Shown here piece after piece: positions 51,859 to 60,856 of a stretch of DNA of 64,000 bases. The translations under genes and the position numbers were made by a program. Every line of letters begins with the position of its first letter. The first letter of the stretch is position 1. This DNA is from Rhizobium sp. Leaf262 (GTDB taxonomy: Bacteria; Pseudomonadota; Alphaproteobacteria; Rhizobiales; Rhizobiaceae), in assembly GCF_001422245.1 (NCBI RefSeq), contig NZ_LMMM01000019.1:1-64000 (forward strand). The letters run 5' to 3'. The notes beneath the pieces were generated by a model, which was given only the letters and a program-made list of their open reading frames with translations, searched no databases and had not been told where the DNA came from.

Positions 51859-52770
51859 ATGAAACTGGTTGCGATCTTCAACCGCGATGGCGGCACCTTC
51901 AAGACGACGGACATGGATGCTTTTTGTGAACATGCACGGACCGTTTTTCAAAATGCCGGACATGAAATCGAATGCCGCCTCGTCTCAGGCAAGAACATCG
52001 TCGAGGAGATGGAGCGTACCGCCGACGACACGGGTCTTGACGGGCTGATTGCGGGCGGCGGAGACGGCACGATTTCAGCCGCAGCCGGTATCGCCTGGAA
52101 GCATGGCATCGCGCTGGGCGTCGTACCTGCCGGAACCATGAACCTGTTTGCCCGCTCGCTTCGTCTGCCGCTGGATATCTGGCAGGCGGTCGATACGCTG
52201 GCCGAAGGGCATGTCCACGATGTCGATATCGCCAGCGCCAATGGTCGCCCCTTCGTGCACCAGTTCTCCGCAGGCCTGCATGCACGCATGGTACGCTACC
52301 GCGACAAGATGGAATATGCATCGCGGTTGGGGAAGATTCGCGCCAACATCCGCGCAGCCATCGGTGTCGTTCTCAAGCCTCCCGTTTTCGAGGTGGAATT
52401 CACCGTGGCGGGTGAAACCCAGCATCGGCGCGTCTGTGCGATTTCCGCCTCCAACAATGAATTTGGCCCCAACCCGCTTCTGGTGGCGGACGATATCACG
52501 CAGGGGCGTCTCGGTTTTTATCTGGCAGATGCGCTGACACCTTCCGGTGTCGCTGGTCTCGCGATAGACATCGCCCGAGGCAGGCTGAAGGAAAATGCTG
52601 CGGTGACGGCCATGGCGGTCACGGAAGCCGAATTGCATTTTCCCAAAGGGCGCCATGACGTGAAATGCGTGATCGACGGCGAATTGCTGCCGATGAAGCG
52701 CGACGTGCTGCTCAAGATTCATGCTGGCGAGTTGAAGGTCATCGTCGCGAAGGATTACGCTAACGTCTGA
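51859..52770 (+). CDS. diacylglycerol kinase-family lipid kinase
   Basis: A 303-residue DAGK catalytic-domain protein (DgkB/YegS type). The nucleotide motif GLIAGGGDGTISAAAGIAW is followed by GVVPAGTMNLFARSL, and the C-terminal domain holds ISASNNEFGPNPLL and a final beta region (VIDGELLPMKRD). It phosphorylates a lipid such as diacylglycerol or a sphingoid base; the exact substrate is unknown. It stands alone, divergent from the MFS gene. Confidence 0.88.
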   Translation: MKLVAIFNRDGGTFKTTDMDAFCEHARTVFQNAGHEIECRLVSGKNIVEEMERTADDTGLDGLIAGGGDGTISAAAGIAWKHGIALGVVPAGTMNLFARSLRLPLDIWQAVDTLAEGHVHDVDIASANGRPFVHQFSAGLHARMVRYRDKMEYASRLGKIRANIRAAIGVVLKPPVFEVEFTVAGETQHRRVCAISASNNEFGPNPLLVADDITQGRLGFYLADALTPSGVAGLAIDIARGRLKENAAVTAMAVTEAELHFPKGRHDVKCVIDGELLPMKRDVLLKIHAGELKVIVAKDYANV

Positions 52771-52878
52771 TCCTCTCGGCATGGCGCGTCAGTCTCCCAT
52801 GCCACCTTGCCCGGTCACTCTTGCAATGCCTGTTCTGCGTGTTACTCCTTCCCGTGGGTGACAATGGAGTGATGCGCG

Positions 52879-54249
52879 ATGAACGACAAGACCGGGACAA
52901 TCTCGAACCTCGCCGCCATCGACGCCGCTCACCACCTCCACCCCTTCTCGGATATGGGCAAGCTCAACGCATCAGGCACGCGCATTATCGAGCGGGCCGA
53001 GGGCGTGTTCATCTACGACAGCACCGGCAAGAAATATCTGGATGCTTTTGCGGGTCTCTGGTGCGTCAATATCGGTTATGGCCGTCGCGAAATCACCGAC
53101 GCCGTGTCCCGGCAGATGAATGAGCTGCCCTATTACAACGCCTTTTTCGGCACCACGACGCCACCTGCGACCCTGCTGGCGCAAAAGATCGCCGCTCATG
53201 CCGGGCCGCATATGAACCATGTGTTCTTCACCAATTCCGGTTCCGAAGCCACCGATACCTGGTTTCGCATGGCGCGGGTCTACTGGAAGGCGCTGGGGCA
53301 CCCGACGAAAACCCAGATAATAGCGCGGCGCAACGGCTATCATGGCTCCACCGTGGCAGGTGCTTCGCTGGGTGGCATGGCGTGGATGCACGAGCAGGGC
53401 AATCTGCCGATCGAAGGCGTCTCGCACATCGGCCAGCCCTATTGGTATGTGGAGGGCGGTGACCTGACGCCTGCAGAATTCGGTCTGAAAGTGGCGCGTG
53501 AACTCGACGCGAAAATCGATGAATTGGGCGAGGACAATGTCGCAGCCTTCGTGGCGGAACCCATTCAGGGCGCAGGCGGTGTGATCATCCCGCCTCAGAC
53601 CTACTGGCCGGAGATTGCCCGCATCTGCAAGGCGCGTAATATTCTGCTGGTTTCCGATGAGGTCATCTGCGGCTTCGGGCGATTGGGGTCGTGGTTCGGC
53701 TATCAGCATTTCGGCTATGAGCCGGATCTGGCGCCCATCGCCAAGGGTCTGTCTTCGGGTTATCTGCCCATCGGTGGCGTCCTCGTCTCAGATCGCGTGG
53801 CGCAGGTGATGCTGAACGACGTCGGCGACTTCAACCACGGTTTCACCTATTCCGGCCACCCGGTCTGCGCGGCAGCAGCGCTGGAAAACCTGCGCATCAT
53901 AGAGGATGAGCACCTGGTAGAGCGGGTCCGAGACGATATCGGCCCCTATTTCCGGCAAGGCTTCGAAAGCCTGCAGGACCATGATCTGGTGGGTGAGGCG
54001 GTCAGCGTGGGGCTCATAGGTGGCGTGCAATTGACGGCAGACAAGGCGACGCGGCGGCGGTTCGAAAAGCCTGATGATGTCGGCGCGATGGTGCGCAATC
54101 ATTGCCTCGAAAACGGTCTTGTGATGCGGGCCACGGGCGACCGCATGCTGGCATCGCCCGCTTTCACCATCAGCCGTTCGGAAGTGGACGAGATTATCGA
54201 GATACTGCGGAACGGGCTGGACCATCTTCGCGACACGATGAGGGCATGA
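52879..54249 (+). CDS. class III pyridoxal-phosphate aminotransferase
   Basis: A 456-residue omega-type transaminase. PLP features: FTNSGSEATDTWFRMAR (phosphate-binding loop), GYHGSTVAGASLGG, LVSDEVICGFGRLG (Asp contacting the pyridine nitrogen) and the Schiff-base Lys in PIAKGLSSGYLPIGG. The N-terminus HHLHPFSDMGKLNA matches beta-alanine/putrescine:pyruvate-type enzymes. The amino donor is unproved. An OsmC gene follows after 3 nt, probably co-transcribed. Confidence 0.88.
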   Translation: MNDKTGTISNLAAIDAAHHLHPFSDMGKLNASGTRIIERAEGVFIYDSTGKKYLDAFAGLWCVNIGYGRREITDAVSRQMNELPYYNAFFGTTTPPATLLAQKIAAHAGPHMNHVFFTNSGSEATDTWFRMARVYWKALGHPTKTQIIARRNGYHGSTVAGASLGGMAWMHEQGNLPIEGVSHIGQPYWYVEGGDLTPAEFGLKVARELDAKIDELGEDNVAAFVAEPIQGAGGVIIPPQTYWPEIARICKARNILLVSDEVICGFGRLGSWFGYQHFGYEPDLAPIAKGLSSGYLPIGGVLVSDRVAQVMLNDVGDFNHGFTYSGHPVCAAAALENLRIIEDEHLVERVRDDIGPYFRQGFESLQDHDLVGEAVSVGLIGGVQLTADKATRRRFEKPDDVGAMVRNHCLENGLVMRATGDRMLASPAFTISRSEVDEIIEILRNGLDHLRDTMRA

Positions 54250-54252
54250 GAC

Positions 54253-54723
54253 GTGGCAAAGCAGGAACATCACTACAAGCTTCACATCGCCTGGACAGGC
54301 AATAGCGGCACCGGCACATCTGGTTACCGCGACTATGACCGTTCGCATGTGATTTCAGCCGCGGGAAAGCCCGATATTGCCGGTTCATCCGACCCTGCCT
54401 TTCGTGGCGATGCCGGTCGCTGGAACCCGGAGGAGTTGCTGCTGGCGTCCGTCTCGGCCTGCCACAAGCTCTGGTATCTGCATGTCTGCGCCGTCGCCGG
54501 CGTGGTGGTGACGGATTATGTGGATGAGCCCGAAGGCACCATGGCGCTAACGGCAGACGGGGCAGGCCAGTTCACGGAGGTGGTGCTGAAACCCGTCGTG
54601 ACCATTTCGAAAGGCGATGCGCAGACAGCGCAGGAACTGCACGCCGACGCACACGAAAAATGCTTCATCGCCAATTCGGTGAACTTCCCGATCCGTGTGG
54701 AAGCACAGATCAGGTCTGCATGA
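54253..54723 (+). CDS. OsmC-family protein
   Basis: A 156-residue OsmC-like protein with a GTG start 3 nt after the transaminase stop. The redox cysteines are in ASVSACHKLWYLHVCA and DAHEKCFIANSVNFPI, the usual two positions of the Ohr/OsmC fold that reduces organic hydroperoxides with lipoyl cofactors. The glutamate-arginine details separating Ohr from OsmC were not resolved. Confidence 0.85.
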   Translation: MAKQEHHYKLHIAWTGNSGTGTSGYRDYDRSHVISAAGKPDIAGSSDPAFRGDAGRWNPEELLLASVSACHKLWYLHVCAVAGVVVTDYVDEPEGTMALTADGAGQFTEVVLKPVVTISKGDAQTAQELHADAHEKCFIANSVNFPIRVEAQIRSA

Positions 54724-54739
54724 GGTGAAGGCGGGTGCT

Positions 54740-56236
54740 CTACCGGGCCGGGATGGTTTCCCAGGCGTAGTAGAAGGCGTGGCGTTTGTCGCCCTTGCCG
54801 TTATAGGGAACTTCGACGTGGCGGATTTCAGCTGGCGCTGGTAGTGACGAGCGCTCTGCGAGCTTGGCCAGTGCCGCAGCGGAGTCCTGCGGTAACACCC
54901 CGTCATCATTCGTACCTGCTAGCAGCACAACGGCACCCACAGGCCATTCTGATGGCAGTTTTTCGATATCCTTGTTACCTGAGAAGACGGTCGCATTGGG
55001 AAACTGCATTTTCAGATTGCCGCCCACCAGAACGTCCGATGCGATGACGTAACGCGGCTCCGGTTGGCCATCCTTGCGTACCGCTTCGCCGAATTTACCA
55101 TAGGGAATGTGCACCAGCGAATAGCGCTCGAAATGGGGGGCGACCAATCCACGCGCCAGGAGAACGACAACGAAGCCGAGAGACAAGACAGCTGTTATCG
55201 TCAGCATCGAGGGCAGCTTGCGTTCCGCAAGCACGCCTGCGGCCTGAACCTTGAGAGCAAGATAAAGCGGCCACAGCAACAGATAGACCGCAATCCACTT
55301 CTGACGCATCTGTGTAGCGCCCATTCCCCAGATGATCAGAAGAACAAAAATAAATGAAATCAGAACGATACGGCCAACGATTCGCGTCGATTGATCGCTG
55401 GCCCGGACGATTGACTTAAGGTCCTTGAAGAACAAAACGGCGTAGATCACGGTGGTCAGTGCCACGCCTTTTACGAAAGCAAGCAGGAGATCGAGAGAGC
55501 CTGCAAAAGCGTGAAACCCGACATTTTCGCTGCCCTCGCGCATTTCGCCGGTGGTCTGGCGTGTTGCCAGTTCCATATTGTCCAGCACCCAAAGCAGGTG
55601 TGGCGTGACGACAGCCACCGCCACGGCGATGGTGAGCAGCATTCGCCAGTCCAGCAAACGCTGTCGAAAGTCTTTCTCAAGGGCCAGTGCTGCGATCGTC
55701 GCAAGCGGAATGACAATAACATTATACTTCGACAGAAAACCGAGGCCGATGGCGAAACCGGTGAGCGCATAGCCCCAGGCCGAGGGTGTCTTCAATGTCT
55801 TGAACAGAGCGTAGGTGAAGAGAGAGACTGCGGCGAATGCCAATGCCGTATGCGTCAGGTCGCGTTGCACCATGACAAAGACGGTCGGCAGCGTGATGAT
55901 ACCCAGCGTCGCAATATTGGCCAGCGCCTTCTCACGGAGAAGCAGACGCGCGGCCAACCAGAAATAAAGGCAACAGATAAACATCAGGCCATTTTTAAGC
56001 AGGCTGAGCGCTGCAATGGATGGACCAAGAATTCCGTTTAAAGCGTATTGCAGCCAGCTGTAGACCGGTGGCTGGGAACCATACCCCATCAGAAGGAACT
56101 GGGAGTAGATGGCCTGCTGTGTCTCGTCCACTTCCAGAGCAGGAGATCGCAAGAGCCGGGCGGCGACCGCAAGCAGGAAATATCCCGCAATCAGCATCAA
56201 CACCATGTCTGGATTGCGGGAAAGCGTCTTGCGCAT
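54740..56236 (-). CDS. ArnT/GT39-like membrane glycosyltransferase (Rgt-type)
   Basis: A 498-residue polytopic protein. The first periplasmic loop ALEVDETQQAIYSQFLLMGYGSQPPVYSW has the acidic catalytic residues of the PMT_2/GT39 family (D-E and the QPP-Y motif), followed by many hydrophobic segments and a C-terminal soluble domain. Members move a sugar from a polyprenyl phosphate to lipid A, core or protein in the periplasm; in Rhizobium, RgtA-D add galacturonic acid. It lies 6 nt downstream of a GT2 enzyme that could make the lipid-linked donor. Confidence 0.85.
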   Translation of the reverse strand: MRKTLSRNPDMVLMLIAGYFLLAVAARLLRSPALEVDETQQAIYSQFLLMGYGSQPPVYSWLQYALNGILGPSIAALSLLKNGLMFICCLYFWLAARLLLREKALANIATLGIITLPTVFVMVQRDLTHTALAFAAVSLFTYALFKTLKTPSAWGYALTGFAIGLGFLSKYNVIVIPLATIAALALEKDFRQRLLDWRMLLTIAVAVAVVTPHLLWVLDNMELATRQTTGEMREGSENVGFHAFAGSLDLLLAFVKGVALTTVIYAVLFFKDLKSIVRASDQSTRIVGRIVLISFIFVLLIIWGMGATQMRQKWIAVYLLLWPLYLALKVQAAGVLAERKLPSMLTITAVLSLGFVVVLLARGLVAPHFERYSLVHIPYGKFGEAVRKDGQPEPRYVIASDVLVGGNLKMQFPNATVFSGNKDIEKLPSEWPVGAVVLLAGTNDDGVLPQDSAAALAKLAERSSLPAPAEIRHVEVPYNGKGDKRHAFYYAWETIPAR

Positions 56237-56242
56237 GGATTT

Positions 56243-57217
56243 TCAGGACTCTGTTGCGGTGAAAGTCTTGGCGACGATGTAGTTCGGCGTGCGCTCATCG
56301 CGGTAATAAAGCCGTGCGATCATTTCGGCGAGAATGCCTGTCGTGATCATCTGGACGGAAGACAGCAGCAGAACCACGCCGACCATCAGCATCGGACGCG
56401 TGCCGATATCGTTGCCGAAGATGAATTTATCGACGCACAGGTAAAACAGAATGACGGTCGCAAGCGCCCCGAGGCCAAGGCCGAGCGAGCCGAAGAAATG
56501 GCCGGGACGCGCCTTGTATCGCATGAAGAACATGACCGACAGAAGGTCGAGAATAACCCGGAACGTCCGGGAAATGCCGTATTTAGACGCTCCGAACTGG
56601 CGGGCGTGGTGGGTTACCGGCATTTCGCCGATGCGGGTACTGGGCACGACACCCGCCACCCAGGCCGGAATGAAACGGTGCATTTCGCCCATCAGCTTGA
56701 CCTGCTTGATGACCGAAGAGCGGTAGATCTTCAAGCTGCATCCATAATCGTGAAGGCGAACGCCGGTGATCTTGCCGATCAGCCGGTTGGCGATCCACGA
56801 GGGCACCTTGCGCAGGAACAGCCCATCCTGCCGGTTCTTGCGCCAGCCCACGAGAAGATCGAGTTCGCGACGCTCCAGTTCGGAGACGAGCATCGGAATG
56901 TCCTTGGGGTCGTTCTGCAGGTCGCCGTCAAGGGTCGCGATAAGCCGTCCGCGGGCGTTGTCGATACCCGCCTGCATGGCTGCGGTCTGGCCGAAGTTGC
57001 GCTGCAGGGCGACGATCTTCAGCGACAGACCCTCGCGGGACAGATAGGGTCGGGCATTGGCGATGGTCGCATCCGTGCTGCCGTCATCCACCAGAATGAG
57101 CTCCCAGCCCGCGCCATAGCCGGACATCGCCTCCACCACGCGCTCGATCAGCGGGCCAACGCTTTCTTGCTCGTTGAAAATCGGTACGACAAGCGATAGT
57201 TCGGGTATATCGTTCAT
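56243..57217 (-). CDS. polyprenyl-phosphate glycosyltransferase, GT2 (ArnC/RgtE-like)
   Basis: A 324-residue GT2 enzyme. N-terminal catalytic domain: LSLVVPIFNEQESVGPLIER, ILVDDGSTDAT (first Asp pair), LIATLDGDLQNDPKDIP (DxD-like) and LVGWRKNRQDG. Two transmembrane helices at about 230-250 and 265-285 anchor it, as in ArnC, RgtE and dolichol-phosphate mannose synthases. ATG 57217 has GAGG at 6 nt. It presumably loads a sugar on undecaprenyl phosphate for the GT39 enzyme encoded next. Confidence 0.88.
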   Translation of the reverse strand: MNDIPELSLVVPIFNEQESVGPLIERVVEAMSGYGAGWELILVDDGSTDATIANARPYLSREGLSLKIVALQRNFGQTAAMQAGIDNARGRLIATLDGDLQNDPKDIPMLVSELERRELDLLVGWRKNRQDGLFLRKVPSWIANRLIGKITGVRLHDYGCSLKIYRSSVIKQVKLMGEMHRFIPAWVAGVVPSTRIGEMPVTHHARQFGASKYGISRTFRVILDLLSVMFFMRYKARPGHFFGSLGLGLGALATVILFYLCVDKFIFGNDIGTRPMLMVGVVLLLSSVQMITTGILAEMIARLYYRDERTPNYIVAKTFTATES

Positions 57218-57358
57218 CAGAACCTCGTTGCGAGGGGCAGTCGTTATCGGCACGGAGGCTCTCTCTCTTGAATGCATAGGAATATGCTATCAGCCGGATA
57301 GGACGCTAAAGGCATTTTGTCCAGATAAGGCCGCAGTTTGACAGGAAATCCAGGCACC

Positions 57359-58294
57359 ATGAAACCGACGGCGTGGCTTGCCCGCAACGCGATGACCCTT
57401 GGCACCGTGCTGGTGATTGTCGCCTATGCCGTTTTCATCCAGTGGGTGTGGGGCTGGAATACGGTGCTGGAGCTCTGGCGCAATGCGGGATTGGGAGCCA
57501 TGGCCTTTGCGCTGCTGCTGCTCGTCACCACCTATCTGCTGCGAACCTGGCGCATCTACGACTATTTCCCGGCAGAAACGAGCAGGCGTTTCGCGGCGCT
57601 GTTTCGTGTCGTGCAAATCCACAATCTTCTCAACATCATGCTTCCTTTTCGCTCGGGCGAGACCAGTTTTCCGCTGCTGATGAAGAAGGAATTCGGCGTG
57701 CGTCTCGTGCGTGGCACCTCGGCGCTGCTCGTCATGCGGCTTTTCGACCTTCACGCGCTTCTTGCAGCAGCCGGTGTCGGGCTTGCGATCGAGAAGGCGA
57801 GCGCGTGGATATGGCTGGGGTGGCTGGCGTTTCTGCTGTTGCCTGCGATTGCATTCTGGGCGCGGGCTATGCTTTTCGGCGCGGTGGGCCGGGTGTCTTC
57901 CCCAAAAATTTCAAAACTGGTGACGGACGTGCAAGAGGGATTGCCTGCCGACACCAGCGCTTTTCTAAGAGCCTGGGGCGTGACGCTCATCAACTGGTTC
58001 GTCAAGATCGCGGTGCTTGCCTGGGTGCTGATGCTGATGGGCAACATCGCGCTGCCGCCGAGCTTCGGCGGTGCGCTGGGCGGTGAACTCTCATCCGTCC
58101 TGCCCATCCACGCCCCGGGTGGCGTCGGTACCTATCCCGCAGGCATCACAGCAGGAGCGATCGGCTTCGGCGCGGCAAGCGGCGAGAGTGCGCTTTCGAC
58201 ATTGGCCCAAGCCGCCGTCAACGTCCACCTTCTGGTCATCATCTCATCCCTGATCGGCACGATGCTTGCGCTGTTCGTGCCGAAGCAGGGCTGA
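57359..58294 (+). CDS. lysylphosphatidylglycerol synthase TM region-like / flippase-type membrane protein
   Basis: A 311-residue integral membrane protein of the LPG_synthase_TM (UPF0104) type, with about eight hydrophobic segments. Characteristic parts: LLLVTTYLLRTWRIYDYFP, NIMLPFRSGETSFPLLMKKEF and LPIHAPGGVGTYPAGITAG. It lacks the soluble aminoacyl-transfer domain of MprF. Homologous proteins sit in polysaccharide or hopanoid loci. ATG 57359 is preferred to a TTG seven codons upstream. It is divergent from the GT2/GT39 pair. Confidence 0.8.
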   Translation: MKPTAWLARNAMTLGTVLVIVAYAVFIQWVWGWNTVLELWRNAGLGAMAFALLLLVTTYLLRTWRIYDYFPAETSRRFAALFRVVQIHNLLNIMLPFRSGETSFPLLMKKEFGVRLVRGTSALLVMRLFDLHALLAAAGVGLAIEKASAWIWLGWLAFLLLPAIAFWARAMLFGAVGRVSSPKISKLVTDVQEGLPADTSAFLRAWGVTLINWFVKIAVLAWVLMLMGNIALPPSFGGALGGELSSVLPIHAPGGVGTYPAGITAGAIGFGAASGESALSTLAQAAVNVHLLVIISSLIGTMLALFVPKQG

Positions 58295-58318
58295 TTGGAG
58301 GCTACAGACGGTGCAAGC

Positions 58319-59824
58319 CTACTGGAAGGCCGTCTCGTAAAAGCTGCGCAGCTTGCGGGAATGCAGGGTTTCCTTCTGCATGGCAGCCAGTTTCTGGACG
58401 GCGCGGATGCCGATCTGCAAATGCTGGGCGACCTGCGTGCGGTAGAACTCCGTGGCCATGCCGGGCAGTTTCAGCTCTCCATGCAACGGTTTGTCGGAGA
58501 CGCACAGCAGCGTGCCGTAAGGTACGCGGAAGCGGAAACCGTTGGCGGCGATGGTGGCCGATTCCATGTCGAGTGCGATGGCACGCGATTGCGACAGGCG
58601 CTTGACCGGACCGGCCTGATCGCGAAGTTCCCAGTTGCGGTTATCGATGGTGGCGACGGTGCCGGTGCGCATGATGCGCTTCAGCTCGAAGCCTTCGTAA
58701 CCGGTGACTTCGGCAACCGCACCTTCCAGCGCCATCTGCACTTCGGCCAGCGCCGGGATCGGCACCCAGACGGGTAGATCGTCGTCCAGAACGTGGTCTT
58801 CGCGCACATAGGCATGCGCCAGAACATAATCACCCAGACGCTGGCTGTTGCGAAGACCGGCGCAGTGGCCGACCATCAGCCAGGCATGCGGGCGAAGGAC
58901 TGCGACGTGGTCGGTGATGGTTTTCGCATTCGACGGGCCGACGCCAATATTGATAAGCGTGATGCCCGCGTGCCCCTTCTTCTTCAGGTGGTAGGCAGGC
59001 ATCTGCGGCAGTCGACCAAGCGCCATATCGGTGGTGGGCCGATCGGAACCCGCCGGGGTGACGATGTTGCCCGGCTCCACGAATTCCGTGTAGCCTTCGC
59101 CCCCGTCCGCCATCATCTTTTTCGCCCATGCGGAAAATTCGTCGATGTAGAACTGATAGTTGGTGAAGAGCACGAAGTTCTGGAAATGATTGGCGCTGGT
59201 GGCCGTGTAATGGCTAAGGCGGGCCAGCGAATAATCGATGCGCTGCGCGGTAAAGGGCGCCAGCGGCGCAGGCTCTCCCGGCACCTGATCATATTCGCCA
59301 TTGGCAATCAGGTCATCGGTGTTGTTGAGATCCGGCGTGTCGAAGAGATCGCGCAGCGGTACATCCGACAGAGAGGAGGCCGCAGCCGCTTCCACATAAG
59401 CGCCTTCACCAAAAGCGAAGTGCAGCGGAATGGGCGTTGCCGACTCCGCCACGGTCACGTGGACACCATGGTTCCTGATCAGAAGGTCAAGCTGCTCCTT
59501 CAGGTAATGGCGGAACAATTGCGGCCTTGTGACCGTGGTCGTGTAGACGCCGGGCGAAGTGACGTGACCATAAGACAGGCGCGAATCGACATGGCCGAAG
59601 GTCGAGGTCTCGATGCTGACCTGCGGATAACACGCCCGGTACCGGCCCTCGATGGGCGCACCCTTCGCCAGATCGGTGAAGGATTTTATGAGGAAATTCG
59701 TGTTGCGTTCATAAAGCGCCGTCAACGCATCCACCGCCTCTTTCGGATCGGTAAATGTCTGCGGCGCAAAGGGCTCGGGCGTGATGAAGGAAAGGGGCGA
59801 TACGGGGTGCTTTGCTATTGTCAT
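58319..59824 (-). CDS. amn: AMP nucleosidase
   Basis: A 501-residue Amn, slightly longer than E. coli Amn. The N-terminal regulatory domain contains DPKEAVDALTALYERNTNFL and RYRACYPQVSIETS. The C-terminal purine-phosphorylase-like domain has TLINIGVGPSNAKTITDHVA, WLMVGHCAGLRNSQRLGDYV and the ribose-binding ALDMESATIAANG. It hydrolyses AMP to adenine and ribose 5-phosphate. A -10 hexamer ends 5 nt before the ATG, so the mRNA is predicted to be leaderless. Confidence 0.93.
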   Translation of the reverse strand: MTIAKHPVSPLSFITPEPFAPQTFTDPKEAVDALTALYERNTNFLIKSFTDLAKGAPIEGRYRACYPQVSIETSTFGHVDSRLSYGHVTSPGVYTTTVTRPQLFRHYLKEQLDLLIRNHGVHVTVAESATPIPLHFAFGEGAYVEAAAASSLSDVPLRDLFDTPDLNNTDDLIANGEYDQVPGEPAPLAPFTAQRIDYSLARLSHYTATSANHFQNFVLFTNYQFYIDEFSAWAKKMMADGGEGYTEFVEPGNIVTPAGSDRPTTDMALGRLPQMPAYHLKKKGHAGITLINIGVGPSNAKTITDHVAVLRPHAWLMVGHCAGLRNSQRLGDYVLAHAYVREDHVLDDDLPVWVPIPALAEVQMALEGAVAEVTGYEGFELKRIMRTGTVATIDNRNWELRDQAGPVKRLSQSRAIALDMESATIAANGFRFRVPYGTLLCVSDKPLHGELKLPGMATEFYRTQVAQHLQIGIRAVQKLAAMQKETLHSRKLRSFYETAFQ

Positions 59825-59885
59825 GGCCTATTATAGAGAGCCAATTTCGACAGGCAAGCGACAGAAATATGAGCGATCGAAAAAC
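59808..59885. repeat. amn 5' region duplicated at 60760-60838
   Basis: About 78 bp covering the first codons, start codon and promoter of amn match the 5' region of the small membrane-protein gene at 60760-60838, with roughly 80% identity by eye. The encoded N-termini MTIAKH and MTVAKH match as well. It looks like a past duplication of a promoter plus start. Confidence 0.75.
59830..59857 (-). promoter_or_regulatory. amn promoter, predicted leaderless
   Basis: On the minus strand: -35 TTGCCT (59857-59852), 16-bp spacer, -10 TATAAT (59835-59830), then aggcc and the ATG. The transcription start should fall on or next to the start codon. Confidence 0.65.
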
Positions 59886-59997
59886 TTGGCCTAACGCCCC
59901 TGTCACAGATGCGACGGCCTTTTCTTGCTTGGATCGAAGGAATGATCTTAAAATCATCTCCGGTTGTGAATGCGCGATAAGATAGAAGGATAAAAGA

Positions 59998-60375
59998 TTG
60001 AAGCGTAAAGACCGTGTGAAGAAGATCACGATCTTGCAAGCGGCATTGAATCCCTATTATGCGGAAGCATTCGGGCTGATCTTCAAATTGTCCTATGCCC
60101 CGGAAGGCAAGAACACGCCGCGCCTTGAAGTCTTTGCGGACGGCGATCTGGCAAGAGAAAAAGACTGGAGAATTTACGGCGCAATTCCCGATCATGATCT
60201 GGATAACGTCGTGGAAATCAAGTTCCGGGCACCCGGCGAGAGTAAAGAGTTCAGTGTTGCCTCTCGCTTGTTTCGTGTGCAGTTCACTCGGGTCGACCGT
60301 CAAGAATTTACTTACGCCCATGGTTCGAACGAAGCCTTGCTTCTCTTCGAGTTCGAGGTGTCGAGTCTCGACTAG
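59998..60375 (+). CDS. hypothetical protein
   Basis: A 125-residue protein starting at a TTG with AGAAGGA 7 nt upstream. The composition is mixed, with beta-strand-like stretches (TPRLEVFADGDLAREKDWRI, EFSVASRLFRVQFTRV) and no signal peptide or membrane segment. It is divergent from amn and converges with the small membrane-protein gene. I do not recognise a family. Confidence 0.55.
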   Translation: MKRKDRVKKITILQAALNPYYAEAFGLIFKLSYAPEGKNTPRLEVFADGDLAREKDWRIYGAIPDHDLDNVVEIKFRAPGESKEFSVASRLFRVQFTRVDRQEFTYAHGSNEALLLFEFEVSSLD

Positions 60376-60425
60376 ACGCGTGCGGTGAGGGGCTGTGGCT
60401 GGCTATTTACGATGTCCTCCAGTTG

Positions 60426-60776
60426 CTACAACTCAGCCCTTCGCCCCGCGCGCGCCGCGCGGAAAAGTTCGATGACGAGGAAAATCACCGCAAGAAGCGG
60501 CAGGAGGACAATCAAGATGGCGAATGCCAATATCGGGTGAATGAGGCCTCCACCATTGGCAATGGCTTCATAGATATTGAGGCCTTTGAGGATCGTAGGG
60601 CCGCATCCGATAATGAGGAGGAGTTCGGCACCAAACAACAGCAGCATACTACCATCATATTCCATGACGTAGATCGTGGTGGCGATGGCAAGGACGATAC
60701 CGACCGCAATGCGCAGCGCCCTCAAGAGATGATGGCGGCGTGTGAGATGGCTGGCGGTATGCTTGGCGACTGTCAT
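60426..60776 (-). CDS. small multi-spanning membrane protein
   Basis: A 116-residue protein with hydrophobic segments at about 20-38, 44-62 and 78-102 and a basic C-terminus (FRAARAGRRAEL). It starts MTVAKHTASHLTRR; the first six residues and the whole upstream region copy those of amn. Promoter and start-codon spacing predict a leaderless mRNA. Function unknown. Confidence 0.65.
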   Translation of the reverse strand: MTVAKHTASHLTRRHHLLRALRIAVGIVLAIATTIYVMEYDGSMLLLFGAELLLIIGCGPTILKGLNIYEAIANGGGLIHPILAFAILIVLLPLLAVIFLVIELFRAARAGRRAEL

Positions 60777-60838
60777 GGCCCACTATAGGCGGTCGATTTC
60801 GACAGGCAAGCGAGGGAAATATGAGCGATTGAAAAAGT
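60760..60838. repeat. second copy of the amn-type promoter/start segment
   Basis: Partner of 59808-59885. Shared blocks include tcgacaggcaagcga and gaaatatgagcgat, and both contain the start codon of a minus-strand gene. Confidence 0.75.
60782..60809 (-). promoter_or_regulatory. promoter of the small membrane-protein gene, predicted leaderless
   Basis: On the minus strand: -35 TTGCCT (60809-60804), 16-bp spacer, -10 TATAGT (60787-60782), then gggcc and the ATG. The geometry is identical to the amn promoter. Confidence 0.6.
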
Positions 60839-60856
60839 CGCGGAAAACGCTGGAGC

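Noticed and set aside
59821..60321. 166-codon minus-strand ORF between amn and the small membrane-protein gene
   Set aside because: It overlaps the amn promoter and is opposite a gene with a better start. No protein features.
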